Shown in pieces: positions 44,822 through 54,477 of a stretch of DNA of 64,000 nt. The stretch is from JANNVK01 sp031414415 (GTDB lineage Bacteria > Acidobacteriota > Blastocatellia > Pyrinomonadales > Pyrinomonadaceae). The notes below the pieces were generated by a model, which ran no database searches, had not been told where the DNA came from, and saw only the letters and a program-made list of their open reading frames with translations. Where the stretch lies: contig JANNVK010000195.1 of assembly GCA_031414415.1 (NCBI GenBank), positions 1 through 64,000 of the forward strand, given 5' to 3'. The first letter of the stretch is position 1; each line of letters starts with the position of its first letter. A program made the position numbers and the translations under genes.

Positions 44822-47800
44822 CTAAAATAAAAATTTCAATGAAAATTGTAGCGATCTTGCTCCGCCGACTTGATAGAGCGGGTTGAATCCGTTACTTGGA
44901 GAGGTTTGAACCGATGAACCTGTCAAATCGCTCAAACCTCTGCCGAGCATTGCGGTCGTTTCACCGAAACCTGCAAATCCGAATGAATTTGCGGGTCTAT
45001 GAAAATTTGGTGTGTTGAAAAGATTAAACGCTTCGCCACGAAATTGAATCCGTGCTTTTTCGCCCAACCCGAATGTTCGGCGAACCGATAAATCGATTTG
45101 GCGATGATTAAAACTGCGGAGCGAATTGCGTCCGAGTGTGCCTTGAAAACCGAGTTGCGGTGCGGAAAATGCCGCCGGATTTAATTTTCTGCCGCCGCCG
45201 ACGTTTGAGTCTTGCAACCAAATCGGCACGCCTTGATTCACATTAACACGGCGAGTTTGCCCGATATTTAACGGGTCAAAAGTTTGCGTAATGACCGAAA
45301 AAGGTAAACCGCTTCTCGCCCGAATTATCGAATCAATCGCCCAACCGCCAAAGATTGCTTTTGTTAAATTGTTGGCTTTCCACGTTGGTAAATCGTAGCT
45401 GACAGCCGCAATAAAATTATGTTTGACATCAAAATTAGCCACGCCTTTTTCTAATCCTGTGGCGGCATTTTGCAACGGAATTCCGGTGATTGTTTCGTCT
45501 GAAACATCGTCAATCGCCTTTGCAAATGTATATGAAATAACGGCTTGCAAGCCATTTGAAAGACGGCTTTGGAATTGTGTTTGCAAAGCGTGATAGTCCG
45601 AAGTCGCACCGTTTCGCGTAATGGAAACCGCTGAACCGTTTAAGATTTGCGTGCCGTCATTCAACGCCGCCGGATTTGGTCCGAAGATTGCCGGATTTAC
45701 TAAAACAATCGGTGCCGGAGTTGCAGTCGGCGAACAAAATGAAGGTGCCGGATTTGGCAACGGCGTGCAGAATCTGGAACGCACAAAGCCCGAATTGAAA
45801 TTTTGTAACTGTTCATTCCTTAGAAGCTCGCGTCCCATCGCCCCAACATACGAAACCGTCAGCGATTGATTTTTGCCAAAACCTTTTTCAACCGAAACAT
45901 TCCATTGTTTGGTATTCGGCAGTTTTAAATTCGGATCAAAAAAGAAAAAATTCGACGAATACGGCGGCGGTGCAGCATCCAAAAAAGGAAGCGGTTGCAA
46001 GTCAATTTCATTCGCCGGAAATCGCAACTGAGCCGGATTTGTGATTGTTTTAAACGAGTTATACGGATAGCTGGTGTAGCCACGCAAGGCAGTTCCCGTG
46101 CCTAAATCGTAATAAAGACCGAAACCGGCACGAGCAACCAAGTTTTGTTTTTCGGAAATTGTGAACGCCACGCCGACTCGCGGAGCAAAATTGTTGTATT
46201 CCGTTTTCCATTGTCGCGTTCCCGCAGGTGCGAGTGTGGCGGTCAAAAGATTGTCAAAACCTTGGATTTGAAACGGTAATCTTTTGCCCGAAAGCGGCGG
46301 ATTAAATTCCCAACGAAGTCCGCCCGTGAGCGTCAAACGTTGATTAATTCGGTATGTATCTTGCACAAATGCCGAGAAGTTTTCGACCTTAAAATCCGTA
46401 ATCGGAGCCAATGCCTGAACCGAAATACTGTTTGGAATTCCAGTCGCACGGCTTGCCGGAGTCGTAAAACTATAAGTAATTCCTAACGCCCGCGAATCGA
46501 CTTTCGGAGTCAAACGACGATAGTCAACGCCAAATTTCAACTCGTGATTTCCGGCAATCGCAGTAAAATTATCAACGATATTTGTCTGCCGTTGTTTGGT
46601 GCCGATAACTTTTCCCTGCGTCAAATTTGCAGACGAAATGTTGCTTCCGCCCGTGCCTAATTGAATGCTCACCGAAGCATTTTCACGCGGTGCAAAACTC
46701 GGAAAAAGCAAATTATCGTCGGGCAGTTTCGAGCCGTCAACTTCAATTCCTTCAAACAGAAACAGACCGCGTGTAAAACTGTAATTGACTCGCAAATCGT
46801 TGACTAAACGCGAAGAAATTGTTTGCGTCGAGCCGACTGTAACCGTCCGAATGTTGTTTTCATAAGCGTTGTTCTGCGATGGGAAGGCACGGAAAGTTTG
46901 GCTTGAAGGAGCTTCGTTAAATCGCCCGAAAAGATTGATTTTTTCCGTAATTTTTTGGTTGAGTTTGAAGCTCAAAGCATCAACTTTCGACGGATAAGAA
47001 AGTGCGGCGGTGTAACGTTCGGTATCAGCCGGATCGCCCGCGACAAATCCTCCGTTTGGAAGCGGAAAGGCATTCAAAACTTGTTTGAAAAGTCCCGTCG
47101 CGGCATTTCGGGCAGCAATTGACGGAACGCGAGCCAGTAAAACATTGGTCTGCGGCTGTTTAAGTCGCAAACCTTCGTAGCTGACAAAGAAAAACGAACG
47201 ATCTTTGCCGTCGTAAATCAGCGGTGTGCCTTCGCCAAAACGCGGAAGTTTTATTTTTCCGCCAAATGTTCCGCCAAAATTATTTTGCCGCAACGGACGA
47301 CGATTTCTGCCCGCTCTATTTTCAAACCAATCGTTTGCATCAAGTGCTTCGTTGCGAAAATAATTAAATAATGAACCGTTGTATGTGTTTGAACCTGAAC
47401 GTGTTACTAACGAAATTTGTCCGCCGGGCTGACGACCGAATTCAGCATCGTAGCTCGAAGTTTGGACACGAAATTCTTGCACGGCATCAACCGAAGCGAG
47501 CGTATTTGTTCCGCCAAAAACCGAAAGTCCGGGCAAACTTCCCGCCGCTTGCTGATAAAATTGAAAGTTTGTCCCTGAACCGATGTTGCCCGAAACGCCG
47601 TCCACCGTAAAATAATTGGCGTTTGAACGCTGTCCGTTGACTGAAAATTGTCCGGTGCTTTGCGTCGTTGTCGGCACGAGGTTTACGCCCGGCGTGAGTT
47701 CAATTAAAGTCTGAAACGAACGCCCGTTAAGCGGCAAATTTTCAATAAATTTTCGTGTAACAAGCGTCCCGACCGCCGCCGAATCTCGCTCGACCAACTC

Positions 47801-48163
47801 AGTTTCGCTCGTTTCAACCGTTACTTTTTCTTCGATATTTCCAACCGCAAGTATAAAATTTAAAGTCGTGCTTGCACCGATATTGAGTGTAATTCCTTCC
47901 CGAACCGAACTCTGAAAACCTTGCTTGCTCACCGTAACGCGATAGTTTGCGGGAACAAGTTCCGGCACTAAATAAAAGCCGTCGCTGTTGGTTGTAACCG
48001 TGATTTTTGCGTTGGTTGCAATGTTGGTAAGTTCAACATCTGCACCTGCGACAACCGCATTATTTTTGTCGGTAATGCGTCCTGAAAGCGTTGCTGCTGT
48101 TGAAGCAAAAACGCTTGAAATTGATAAAAATAAAATCGTAATTGCTAATAAATATCTCGTCAT
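44822..48163 (-). CDS. Oar-like TonB-dependent receptor, probably zinc-related
   Basis: The product has 1113 residues. Signal peptide (about 1-20), carboxypeptidase regulatory-like domain (LSGRITDKNNAVVAGADVEL, about 26-105), plug domain (GNIEEKVTVETSETELVERD and NGRSFQTLIELTPGV) and a large outer-membrane barrel ending in F (SLQFSLKFLF). Such receptors dominate Acidobacteriota and Bacteroidota. It lies at the head of the operon with L28, L33, L31, so its cargo may be zinc or a zincophore. The cargo is inferred from neighbours only. Confidence 0.93.
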   Translation of the reverse strand: MTRYLLAITILFLSISSVFASTAATLSGRITDKNNAVVAGADVELTNIATNAKITVTTNSDGFYLVPELVPANYRVTVSKQGFQSSVREGITLNIGASTTLNFILAVGNIEEKVTVETSETELVERDSAAVGTLVTRKFIENLPLNGRSFQTLIELTPGVNLVPTTTQSTGQFSVNGQRSNANYFTVDGVSGNIGSGTNFQFYQQAAGSLPGLSVFGGTNTLASVDAVQEFRVQTSSYDAEFGRQPGGQISLVTRSGSNTYNGSLFNYFRNEALDANDWFENRAGRNRRPLRQNNFGGTFGGKIKLPRFGEGTPLIYDGKDRSFFFVSYEGLRLKQPQTNVLLARVPSIAARNAATGLFKQVLNAFPLPNGGFVAGDPADTERYTAALSYPSKVDALSFKLNQKITEKINLFGRFNEAPSSQTFRAFPSQNNAYENNIRTVTVGSTQTISSRLVNDLRVNYSFTRGLFLFEGIEVDGSKLPDDNLLFPSFAPRENASVSIQLGTGGSNISSANLTQGKVIGTKQRQTNIVDNFTAIAGNHELKFGVDYRRLTPKVDSRALGITYSFTTPASRATGIPNSISVQALAPITDFKVENFSAFVQDTYRINQRLTLTGGLRWEFNPPLSGKRLPFQIQGFDNLLTATLAPAGTRQWKTEYNNFAPRVGVAFTISEKQNLVARAGFGLYYDLGTGTALRGYTSYPYNSFKTITNPAQLRFPANEIDLQPLPFLDAAPPPYSSNFFFFDPNLKLPNTKQWNVSVEKGFGKNQSLTVSYVGAMGRELLRNEQLQNFNSGFVRSRFCTPLPNPAPSFCSPTATPAPIVLVNPAIFGPNPAALNDGTQILNGSAVSITRNGATSDYHALQTQFQSRLSNGLQAVISYTFAKAIDDVSDETITGIPLQNAATGLEKGVANFDVKHNFIAAVSYDLPTWKANNLTKAIFGGWAIDSIIRARSGLPFSVITQTFDPLNIGQTRRVNVNQGVPIWLQDSNVGGGRKLNPAAFSAPQLGFQGTLGRNSLRSFNHRQIDLSVRRTFGLGEKARIQFRGEAFNLFNTPNFHRPANSFGFAGFGETTAMLGRGLSDLTGSSVQTSPSNGFNPLYQVGGARSLQFSLKFLF

Positions 48164-48190
48164 TCTGAAATGTCCTTGTAGAATAAAATT

Positions 48191-48203
48191 TCGTAATTTA
48201 CAA
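48191..48203. promoter_or_regulatory. inverted repeat upstream of the Oar-like receptor
   Basis: TCGTAA-T-TTACAA, 13 bp with one arm mismatch, 28 bp upstream of the 48163 start. It resembles the arms of Bacillus-type Zur boxes (TCGTAATNATTACGA) but with a shorter centre. Only suggestive. Confidence 0.25.
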
Positions 48204-48406
48204 TCATCTCAGAATCAGGAATTTTAACGACAAGTTTTTAGTAAGCGGTAAAAAAGAGGTAATCAGTAGCCTTTTTTCAACAATATAACTCAAACAAATT
48301 TGATTTTTTTCAGCATTTTAAATTCATCTAATCGAGGTTTAGTCTTTTATTAATGTTAGAAAAAATACGTGGATAATAAAATCAATTAATCTTACTTTTG
48401 AAAATT

Positions 48407-49771
48407 TTATTTCAAATTAACGATGATTTTTTGCCTGCTGACAGTCAACAAAAAAAATGCAAAAGCTAAACAAGCGAAAATTGCGGTTGGAAATTCAACG
48501 CCTTTAGTTTCGCCGTTAAATTCGTGTCGCGGAATATTTTTCCAGCTAATTTCTTTAACTTTGCTGTTTCTGAAAATATTTGGATAGAAAAATTCTCGAA
48601 TAGATTTGTGATAATTTCTCACGGAATCGAGATATTCGAGATGATTTTGCAGATCGTTTTTTGCGAGATTGTTAAAACTCAGTTGAGCCTGAATTGTTGG
48701 GAAAAACAACGCCATCCGATTTGTCCACGAATTGCGTAAGTTTAATTTTTCTATGTAGTTAGCGGTTGAATTTGCCGATTCAACATCGCCCATAAAATTT
48801 ATTGCGTAATACCAGCCCCACGAAAATTTGTCTTCGGGAATCGGGAAATTTTTGTATTCCGGATAAATTTCGTAAAACTTTTGCATCGTTTCAGCTTTCG
48901 ATTTGTCCCATTTTTGGTGATAGCCTTCGCGTTGTTTGACCGTAACTTCAAACGATTCGGAAACGGGCAAAGCAGTCGAAATTACGAGATTTATCAAAGC
49001 CGGAGCGAGAATTGTCAAAAATATCCAAACACCTAAAAGCGAAAGTGCGTTTAAGGTCGAAGATTTTTGAAACGAAACGACGAACGCCGTCAACGCAAAC
49101 CAAAATGTCAGGTAAGAAAAAGCAATTAAAAGTGCGTAAATAAATCGAATATCAAACGAACTTTCTAAATAAATACAACTCGCCGTTGTCAGCATAAACA
49201 CAATTAACAGAACAGTTACAAACCTAATCAGCAATCGCCAACCGATAATTTTTGCAATCGAAACAGGTTGCGAACGAAGCAAATTCCAGATGCCGTTTTC
49301 TTGCTCAGCTGAGATTAAATTGTGGCAAAAAGCGATGATTAAAAGTGGTAATAAAAACACAATAACGAACGCCAAATCGAAATTTCCGTAAAGCAAATTT
49401 GTCGGATTCGACATTTCAGAATCGTAAATTTGCCCTTCGAGAGTGAGCATTTTGACTTTGATATTGTATGGATTAACATCACGTTGTCCGATTGAAAATC
49501 CTGCCCAACTCGTTGGCTGATTTATAGTGCTAAGTTGCAGATAATAAAGCAGATTGCCGAAGTCGTCTTTGTTTAATTTCAGTTGTTTTTCGAGATGCTC
49601 GGCTTGAAATTGTGGAATTTGAGCAATCAAAGTTTTTTGTTTTTCGATGACATTTTTGCCTTGAAACATCGCGTAACTTCCGGCAAAAAGCAGACACAAA
49701 ATTGCCACAATGACCGTTTTTTCGCTCAAGAAATTTTTTACTTCGAGTTTTAGAAATGTTTGTAAATTCAT
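48407..49771 (-). CDS. ABC-2 type permease (DUF3526)
   Basis: The product has 454 residues. A first helix (about 20-36), a large periplasmic loop, then five helices. The loop SAEQENGIWNLLRSQP in the cytoplasm and NALSLLGVWIFLTILAPALINL are typical of DUF3526 permeases. It pairs with the 475-residue permease 119 nt upstream. No ATPase gene lies beside the pair; the nearest is at 57413. The 243-bp gap after it holds the receptor promoter. Confidence 0.88.
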   Translation of the reverse strand: MNLQTFLKLEVKNFLSEKTVIVAILCLLFAGSYAMFQGKNVIEKQKTLIAQIPQFQAEHLEKQLKLNKDDFGNLLYYLQLSTINQPTSWAGFSIGQRDVNPYNIKVKMLTLEGQIYDSEMSNPTNLLYGNFDLAFVIVFLLPLLIIAFCHNLISAEQENGIWNLLRSQPVSIAKIIGWRLLIRFVTVLLIVFMLTTASCIYLESSFDIRFIYALLIAFSYLTFWFALTAFVVSFQKSSTLNALSLLGVWIFLTILAPALINLVISTALPVSESFEVTVKQREGYHQKWDKSKAETMQKFYEIYPEYKNFPIPEDKFSWGWYYAINFMGDVESANSTANYIEKLNLRNSWTNRMALFFPTIQAQLSFNNLAKNDLQNHLEYLDSVRNYHKSIREFFYPNIFRNSKVKEISWKNIPRHEFNGETKGVEFPTAIFACLAFAFFLLTVSRQKIIVNLK

Positions 49772-49779
49772 TGTTTGTT

Positions 49780-49869
49780 AGAGTTACGCCTTGAGGCGTG
49801 AAATAAATTGAACTCATTCAATATAGCTTTAAAAAATTCACGTTGAATCACGCCTCAAGGCGTAACTCT
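49780..49869. repeat. REP-like palindromic element 1
   Basis: A 22-bp perfect inverted repeat (49780-49801 and 49848-49869) encloses 46 nt. Each arm carries a smaller palindrome ACGCCT-TG-AGGCGT. It sits between two permease genes. Related elements lie at 51331 and 55924. Confidence 0.9.
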
Positions 49870-49906
49870 GAACGTGTTACTCTGAAAGTGTTACGCTGAA
49901 CGTGGC
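49865..49906. repeat. three 14-bp tandem repeats
   Basis: Three near-identical 14-bp units begin at 49865, 49879 and 49893 (ACTCTGAACGTGTT, ACTCTGAAAGTGTT, ACGCTGAACGTGGC). The last one covers the final codons and the stop of the permease gene that ends at 49891. Confidence 0.85.
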
Positions 49907-51318
49907 AAAAACCACACCATTAATCCCACCATAATCAGCCAAAAGACAATCGAAAATATCGCTAAACTTTGCTTGCTTAAAGATTCAAAAGCTGTCGGTT
50001 CACGGTAGTTAAATTGCGGAAATTCTTCCCAATTTTCGTTGTCAATTTTTTGAGTGCGGTCGTTTGCAGATTTAATTTCGTTGGTGTGCAAATCGTTTAA
50101 TTTTTGCACCATATTGAAGCGAAAATCTTCGGCTTGCCATTGAAAATTTTCGTAAGCCGAAAAGTCCGAACCAGCCGCCGCCATCGAAAAATGTCGAATC
50201 GCCAAATATGGATTTAGCAAACTAGCCAATTCCGTAATGCGGTTTTGAGAACGAAATTTTTCAAGCAATTCGCCGTAATGTTTGCGGAAAATTGTTGAAC
50301 TAATCGCTTCGGCTTTGCCCATCACAAAACCACCGTAATTAAACGGTAAGTCTTTTACATCATTGACTTTATACTTTGCCAGAGTTTCTTTTTTGAGTTC
50401 AATAAACTTCGGGTCTGCGGCGTTATGACTGTCGCCTTCTTTTGCCAAATCGTCTTCTAAAAGTTTGTCAAACTGCGACTTTGAAACGGTCGGATAAACG
50501 CTGGCACCAAGATTTTGCATCGCACGCGGCATTGCAATCCAGAACGAAATCCAAATAACAATCAAGGTTATCAGCGAGCTTTTCGATGTTTTTTGAAACG
50601 AGGAAACAACAACCGCAATCGCCGCACAAACTACAAAATAAAAACTGTAACCAACAATTAAAACACCAATTCTCAACGCTGAATCTGAACTTAATCGAAA
50701 ATTATTTAAGACAAGCCACAAGCCAAACGAGATCAGCAAAAGCGGCAACAAAAGGGCAAAAATTATGCTCAAAATACCGATTGTTTTGCCGAGTAAAAGT
50801 TCTCGCCAAGAAGTTCCTTGCGACAAAATTATTGCCAAAATTCCGCTTTCACGTTCACCCGAAATTGCCGAAAAACCTAGAAAAAATATCAGCAACGGCA
50901 CCAAAAGTTGGAGGATTAACGCCAGATTCAACTCGCCGAAACGCAATAAACCGTTTGAATGCTGTGCTTCGCTAAAATTTACGGTGTTTTGCCGATGCGG
51001 TTCGAGAAAAATTGAAGTTCCCGCAAAACTATCAACGCCGGAATCAAAAAAGCTCAACGCCGATTTTGGACGAAACGCCAAATAGCCGTAATGTGATGCT
51101 CGATGCGGATGTCGGTCAGGTTGTTCGAGCCAATTTGTGCGAACCAAATCTTGATATTTTTCGCGTTCATTATTGAGCGTTTTCGCGTTTTGCCAACTAA
51201 TAATCAACGCCGAAAGCAACGCCACGCCCAACACAATCGCCGAAATATAGACAACTTTTGTGCGAAAAGCATTCCGCCATTCTTGATAAGCAATTCGTTT
51301 AATATTTGAAAAATTCAT
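49891..51318 (-). CDS. ABC-2 type permease (DUF3526)
   Basis: The product has 475 residues. First helix (about 24-43), an extracellular loop with DRHPHRASHYGYLAFRPKSALSFFD typical of the partner permease, then SGERESGILAIILSQG and LLLGKTIGILSIIFALLLP. A last helix ends the protein (IVFWLIMVGLMVWFL). The stop lies in the 14-bp tandem repeat. It pairs with the permease at 48407. It is related to the 474-residue permease at 55987 by domain order and by the FRPKxxLSxxDSG stretch. Confidence 0.88.
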   Translation of the reverse strand: MNFSNIKRIAYQEWRNAFRTKVVYISAIVLGVALLSALIISWQNAKTLNNEREKYQDLVRTNWLEQPDRHPHRASHYGYLAFRPKSALSFFDSGVDSFAGTSIFLEPHRQNTVNFSEAQHSNGLLRFGELNLALILQLLVPLLIFFLGFSAISGERESGILAIILSQGTSWRELLLGKTIGILSIIFALLLPLLLISFGLWLVLNNFRLSSDSALRIGVLIVGYSFYFVVCAAIAVVVSSFQKTSKSSLITLIVIWISFWIAMPRAMQNLGASVYPTVSKSQFDKLLEDDLAKEGDSHNAADPKFIELKKETLAKYKVNDVKDLPFNYGGFVMGKAEAISSTIFRKHYGELLEKFRSQNRITELASLLNPYLAIRHFSMAAAGSDFSAYENFQWQAEDFRFNMVQKLNDLHTNEIKSANDRTQKIDNENWEEFPQFNYREPTAFESLSKQSLAIFSIVFWLIMVGLMVWFLPRSA

Positions 51319-51330
51319 AATAAATTGTTT

Positions 51331-51386
51331 GGAGTCCAGCCTTTAGGCTGAGTGTTTAGCGGGATTCAGCCTAAAGGCTGGACTCC
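51331..51386. repeat. REP-like palindromic element 2
   Basis: A 21-bp perfect inverted repeat: 51331-51351 (GGAGTCCAGCCTTTAGGCTGA) and 51366-51386, with a 14-nt loop. It lies between the TonB receptor and the permease gene. Confidence 0.9.
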
Positions 51387-51391
51387 ATACT

Positions 51392-53740
51392 TTACCTCTT
51401 CATAAAAGATAAAATCGTTAAACTTGCTGAAAATGTTCGCGGTTGTCCGGGGAAATTTCCTGCCCGTGAATTAAACAGCGAACTGAGCGAATAAACCTCG
51501 TTTCCAACATTTTCCATCTTCAAATTAAGCCGAAAACGCTTGAAAAATGTCTGGTAATAATTCAAATCAAATGTTTTATAAGCAGGCGATTTCAGATTCG
51601 CAAAAGGCTCGATTCGGTCATCAACAAACTCGCCGCCGACACCAAATCCAATCGAACTCGTCAAATCATATCGCGTAAAAAACCCAAAAGTATTCGGCGA
51701 AACATTCGGCATCGACTTACCGACAACGCTCGCAATATTATCTTTCGTAATCCGCGAATTGATGTGCGAATAGTTCATCGAAACATTCCAACGCTTTGTG
51801 ATTGCACCATTTAGGTCGATTTCAAATCCGCGATTGCGAATCGCCCCAACACTCAAAAGTGCGTTAAAATTATTTCCGCTCGGACCAAAAAGCGGATCGG
51901 CACGCAGCACATCGGTCTTGTCAATTTGATAAACCGAACTCGTGATAAACAATTTTCGGTTCAATAATTCGAGCTTTACGCCACCTTCAAATTGCTTGCC
52001 TTTTTCGGGCGAAAACGGTCCGTTTGCTGCGGGAGTTTGTGCCAAAATACTTGGTCGCGTGTAGCTGTTTGAAAAGTTGCCGAAAATTGCGACATTTTCG
52101 AGTGGTTTGATGACCGCACCGAATCTGCCCGTGAACGCAGATTCGCCGCCATTTAGTTGAACGCCCGAAAATCCGGTGTCGTTAAATTTCTCGATTCTGC
52201 CGCCTGCAACAAATTGAAAATATTTATTTACTTCAACTTGATCTTGAAAATAGAAACCAAGCCGCGAAGGTTTCGCGGTGTCGGTCGAAATGCGTGAAAG
52301 CGTGTAATTTACGCGATTTGCGATGCCGTAAATCGGATTGATGATGTCGATTGTCGGCACGCCAACTCTTGCCCGATTAAAAATAAATTCGTGATCTTGG
52401 GTGTAATATTCCAAACCTGCGTTGAAAATATGATTACCTAAACTCTTGGTTGATAACGGTTTAGTAAAGTTTCCCGTAAAACTCCAATCGTTGTTGGTGC
52501 GAATTTGGTCACGATATTCGCGGGTCAAAGTTCTGCCGTCGGCAAGCAAAGTTCGCGGTTCGTGATAATTTTCAAAACGATCATTCGTCAAGTATCGAAA
52601 CGTCGCTTCAAACCGTGCGTCTTTCCAAAAATCCTGACTCAAATTTGCCTGAAAAACATTCGCATCGAGCTTCACAAAATCGTTTCTTTCGGTTGCGGTG
52701 AACGAAATTGCGGTCAAAAAATTGCCGTTTGCATCGACCGGAATGCCACGCAAACGATGTCCGCGTTGAAATTGTTTGATGTATTCATATTCGATATTGA
52801 CGCGAGTTTTGTCGGTCGGCTGCCACAATAAATTTGTAATGTAGTTTTGATTACTCAAGCCTGCATTGTTGCGAAAACTGTCGCGTTGTTCAATAAAAGC
52901 TGCTACGCGAGAGTAAAATTTTCTGCCCAACGGAACGCTCACATCAAAATTTCCCGAAGCCAAACCGTATTCGCCAAATCGAAATTCCGCCGAACCGTCA
53001 AGCGTAGTTTTCGGCTTTTTGGTGATAAAATTGATGATTCCGCCCGGTTCAGCCGAGCCGTAAAGCGTTGACGACGGACCTTTCAAAACCTCGATTCGTT
53101 CAACATTTGAAAGCCGCAAAATGCTCGTCGAAAAGCCCGAATTATTGACATCACCTTCAAGCGAACCATACGGATTTCCGCGAACTCCGTTGAACAAAGT
53201 TTCGCGTTGCGTAAAGCCGCGAAAGACAACGGCACTATAAGTTGTCTGATTTAAGCCCGCGACATTTTTGTAAATATCGTTGACATCGGTTGCCATTCGG
53301 TCGGCAATCATTTGCGGCGAAATCGACGTAATTGACTGCGGCGTATCGAGTAATCGCGTTGGAATTTTGGTCGCAACAGTCGTATCTTCCGTGTGATATT
53401 CGCTGATTCGCCCGACAACATCAACCGTTTCCGACAATGTTTGGAGCGTAATATTCGACGAATTTTCACCGTTGCCAACCGTAATTTTTACCGATTGCGG
53501 CGAGTATTCAATGCTCGTCACAATCAAATTATACTCACCGTTGGCGACACCGTTTAACCGAAAACTACCGTCCGCCGAAGTGAGCGTTTTGCTCGCCGTT
53601 CCTTCTAAAATAACCATTGCTCCAACGACCGCTGTGCCGTTTGAGTTCGTTACTTTTCCGCTGATAGTTGCTGTGTTTTGCCCGAAAACGGACATCGAAA
53701 ATATGCCGATTAACAGCACATAAAATAATAACTTTTTCAT
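51392..53740 (-). CDS. siderophore-type TonB-dependent receptor
   Basis: The product has 782 residues. Signal peptide (about 1-20), a carboxypeptidase-like domain (ISGKVTNSNGTAVVGAMVIL), plug with PQSITSISPQMIADR, GFTQRETLFNGVRG and RIEVLKGPSSTLYGSAEPGGIINFITKKP (family hallmarks), and a barrel ending SLTILSFMKR. It belongs to FhuA/FpvA-like receptors, which import iron- or metal-chelates. A GGGAG site precedes the ATG. It sits among DUF3526 permeases, so it may import a metallophore. Confidence 0.93.
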   Translation of the reverse strand: MKKLLFYVLLIGIFSMSVFGQNTATISGKVTNSNGTAVVGAMVILEGTASKTLTSADGSFRLNGVANGEYNLIVTSIEYSPQSVKITVGNGENSSNITLQTLSETVDVVGRISEYHTEDTTVATKIPTRLLDTPQSITSISPQMIADRMATDVNDIYKNVAGLNQTTYSAVVFRGFTQRETLFNGVRGNPYGSLEGDVNNSGFSTSILRLSNVERIEVLKGPSSTLYGSAEPGGIINFITKKPKTTLDGSAEFRFGEYGLASGNFDVSVPLGRKFYSRVAAFIEQRDSFRNNAGLSNQNYITNLLWQPTDKTRVNIEYEYIKQFQRGHRLRGIPVDANGNFLTAISFTATERNDFVKLDANVFQANLSQDFWKDARFEATFRYLTNDRFENYHEPRTLLADGRTLTREYRDQIRTNNDWSFTGNFTKPLSTKSLGNHIFNAGLEYYTQDHEFIFNRARVGVPTIDIINPIYGIANRVNYTLSRISTDTAKPSRLGFYFQDQVEVNKYFQFVAGGRIEKFNDTGFSGVQLNGGESAFTGRFGAVIKPLENVAIFGNFSNSYTRPSILAQTPAANGPFSPEKGKQFEGGVKLELLNRKLFITSSVYQIDKTDVLRADPLFGPSGNNFNALLSVGAIRNRGFEIDLNGAITKRWNVSMNYSHINSRITKDNIASVVGKSMPNVSPNTFGFFTRYDLTSSIGFGVGGEFVDDRIEPFANLKSPAYKTFDLNYYQTFFKRFRLNLKMENVGNEVYSLSSLFNSRAGNFPGQPRTFSASLTILSFMKR

Positions 53741-53757
53741 TTAATCTCCCAAAGAAT

Positions 53758-53771
53758 TGTTTAACTAAACA
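53758..53771. promoter_or_regulatory. TGTTTA-AC-TAAACA palindrome
   Basis: A 14-bp inverted repeat 18 bp upstream of the TonB receptor start. Its arms share TGTTTA with the longer palindrome at 58119-58136. A regulator site is possible. Confidence 0.35.
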
Positions 53772-54045
53772 GAATACAGATGGCGACGTTTTGCTCAATT
53801 ATCTTTTTAATGAATGGTTATTTATTGAGAATGAACGGCGGAAAAACTTAACTTAAAACCTAAAATTATAAGAAAATTTCGCAAACAACGAGCGACTTTG
53901 GCGAATCAAACCACGTTTTCGAGTTCCGTCAAGCAGCTCGATTCCGTTGAAAATTAGATTTTAGCTTCATGCGTAAGTGTGGAGTTTCGAACGTATTATT
54001 AAATTTGCGGTAAATAAAACAATGATTAAAACTTGGCATTTCATC

Positions 54046-54477
54046 TCAAATTTTTAATAAAACCGCGATGGTTGTTGCCGTCTGCCATTTTCCTTTTTGT
54101 TTGACATAAACGGCTGTCCATTGAAACGTGCGTTTTTCGGTGCCGAAAAGCAGAGTTGTTTTGCCGTTCACCGAGACAACATTTTTGTTAAAAATATTGA
54201 AGCGAATTTCGTCCGGCTCAACATCTTCAATGCTTGCTTCGCCTTTCACAAAAAATGCGATGCGTTGTTTTTTGTCGTCAACTTTCCCGCTGGCGTGCGT
54301 GTGCGTAAACGCTTCGGCAAAGTATTTTTCCAAAGCTGATGCGTCTTTGGTTTTGACCGCTTGGCGAATTTCGCTTCGCAAATTTAGGATTTCTTTTTCG
54401 ATTTTTGCAGTGCCGGTTTGTGCCGAAACTGCCGAAACCACCAATAAAATAGCCAATAAAGTTAATAAGTTTTTCAT
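54046..54477 (-). CDS. DUF4440/NTF2-like exported protein
   Basis: The product has 143 residues with a signal peptide (about 1-19). The SnoaL/NTF2-like fold is suggested by AVKTKDASALEKYFAEAFTHTHASGK, and VSVNGKTTLLFG and WTAVYVKQKGKWQ. Similar proteins are often annotated as DUF4440. Its start overlaps the stop of the permease gene by 4 nt, so it is co-translated. Function unknown, perhaps a periplasmic binder. Confidence 0.85.
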   Translation of the reverse strand: MKNLLTLLAILLVVSAVSAQTGTAKIEKEILNLRSEIRQAVKTKDASALEKYFAEAFTHTHASGKVDDKKQRIAFFVKGEASIEDVEPDEIRFNIFNKNVVSVNGKTTLLFGTEKRTFQWTAVYVKQKGKWQTATTIAVLLKI

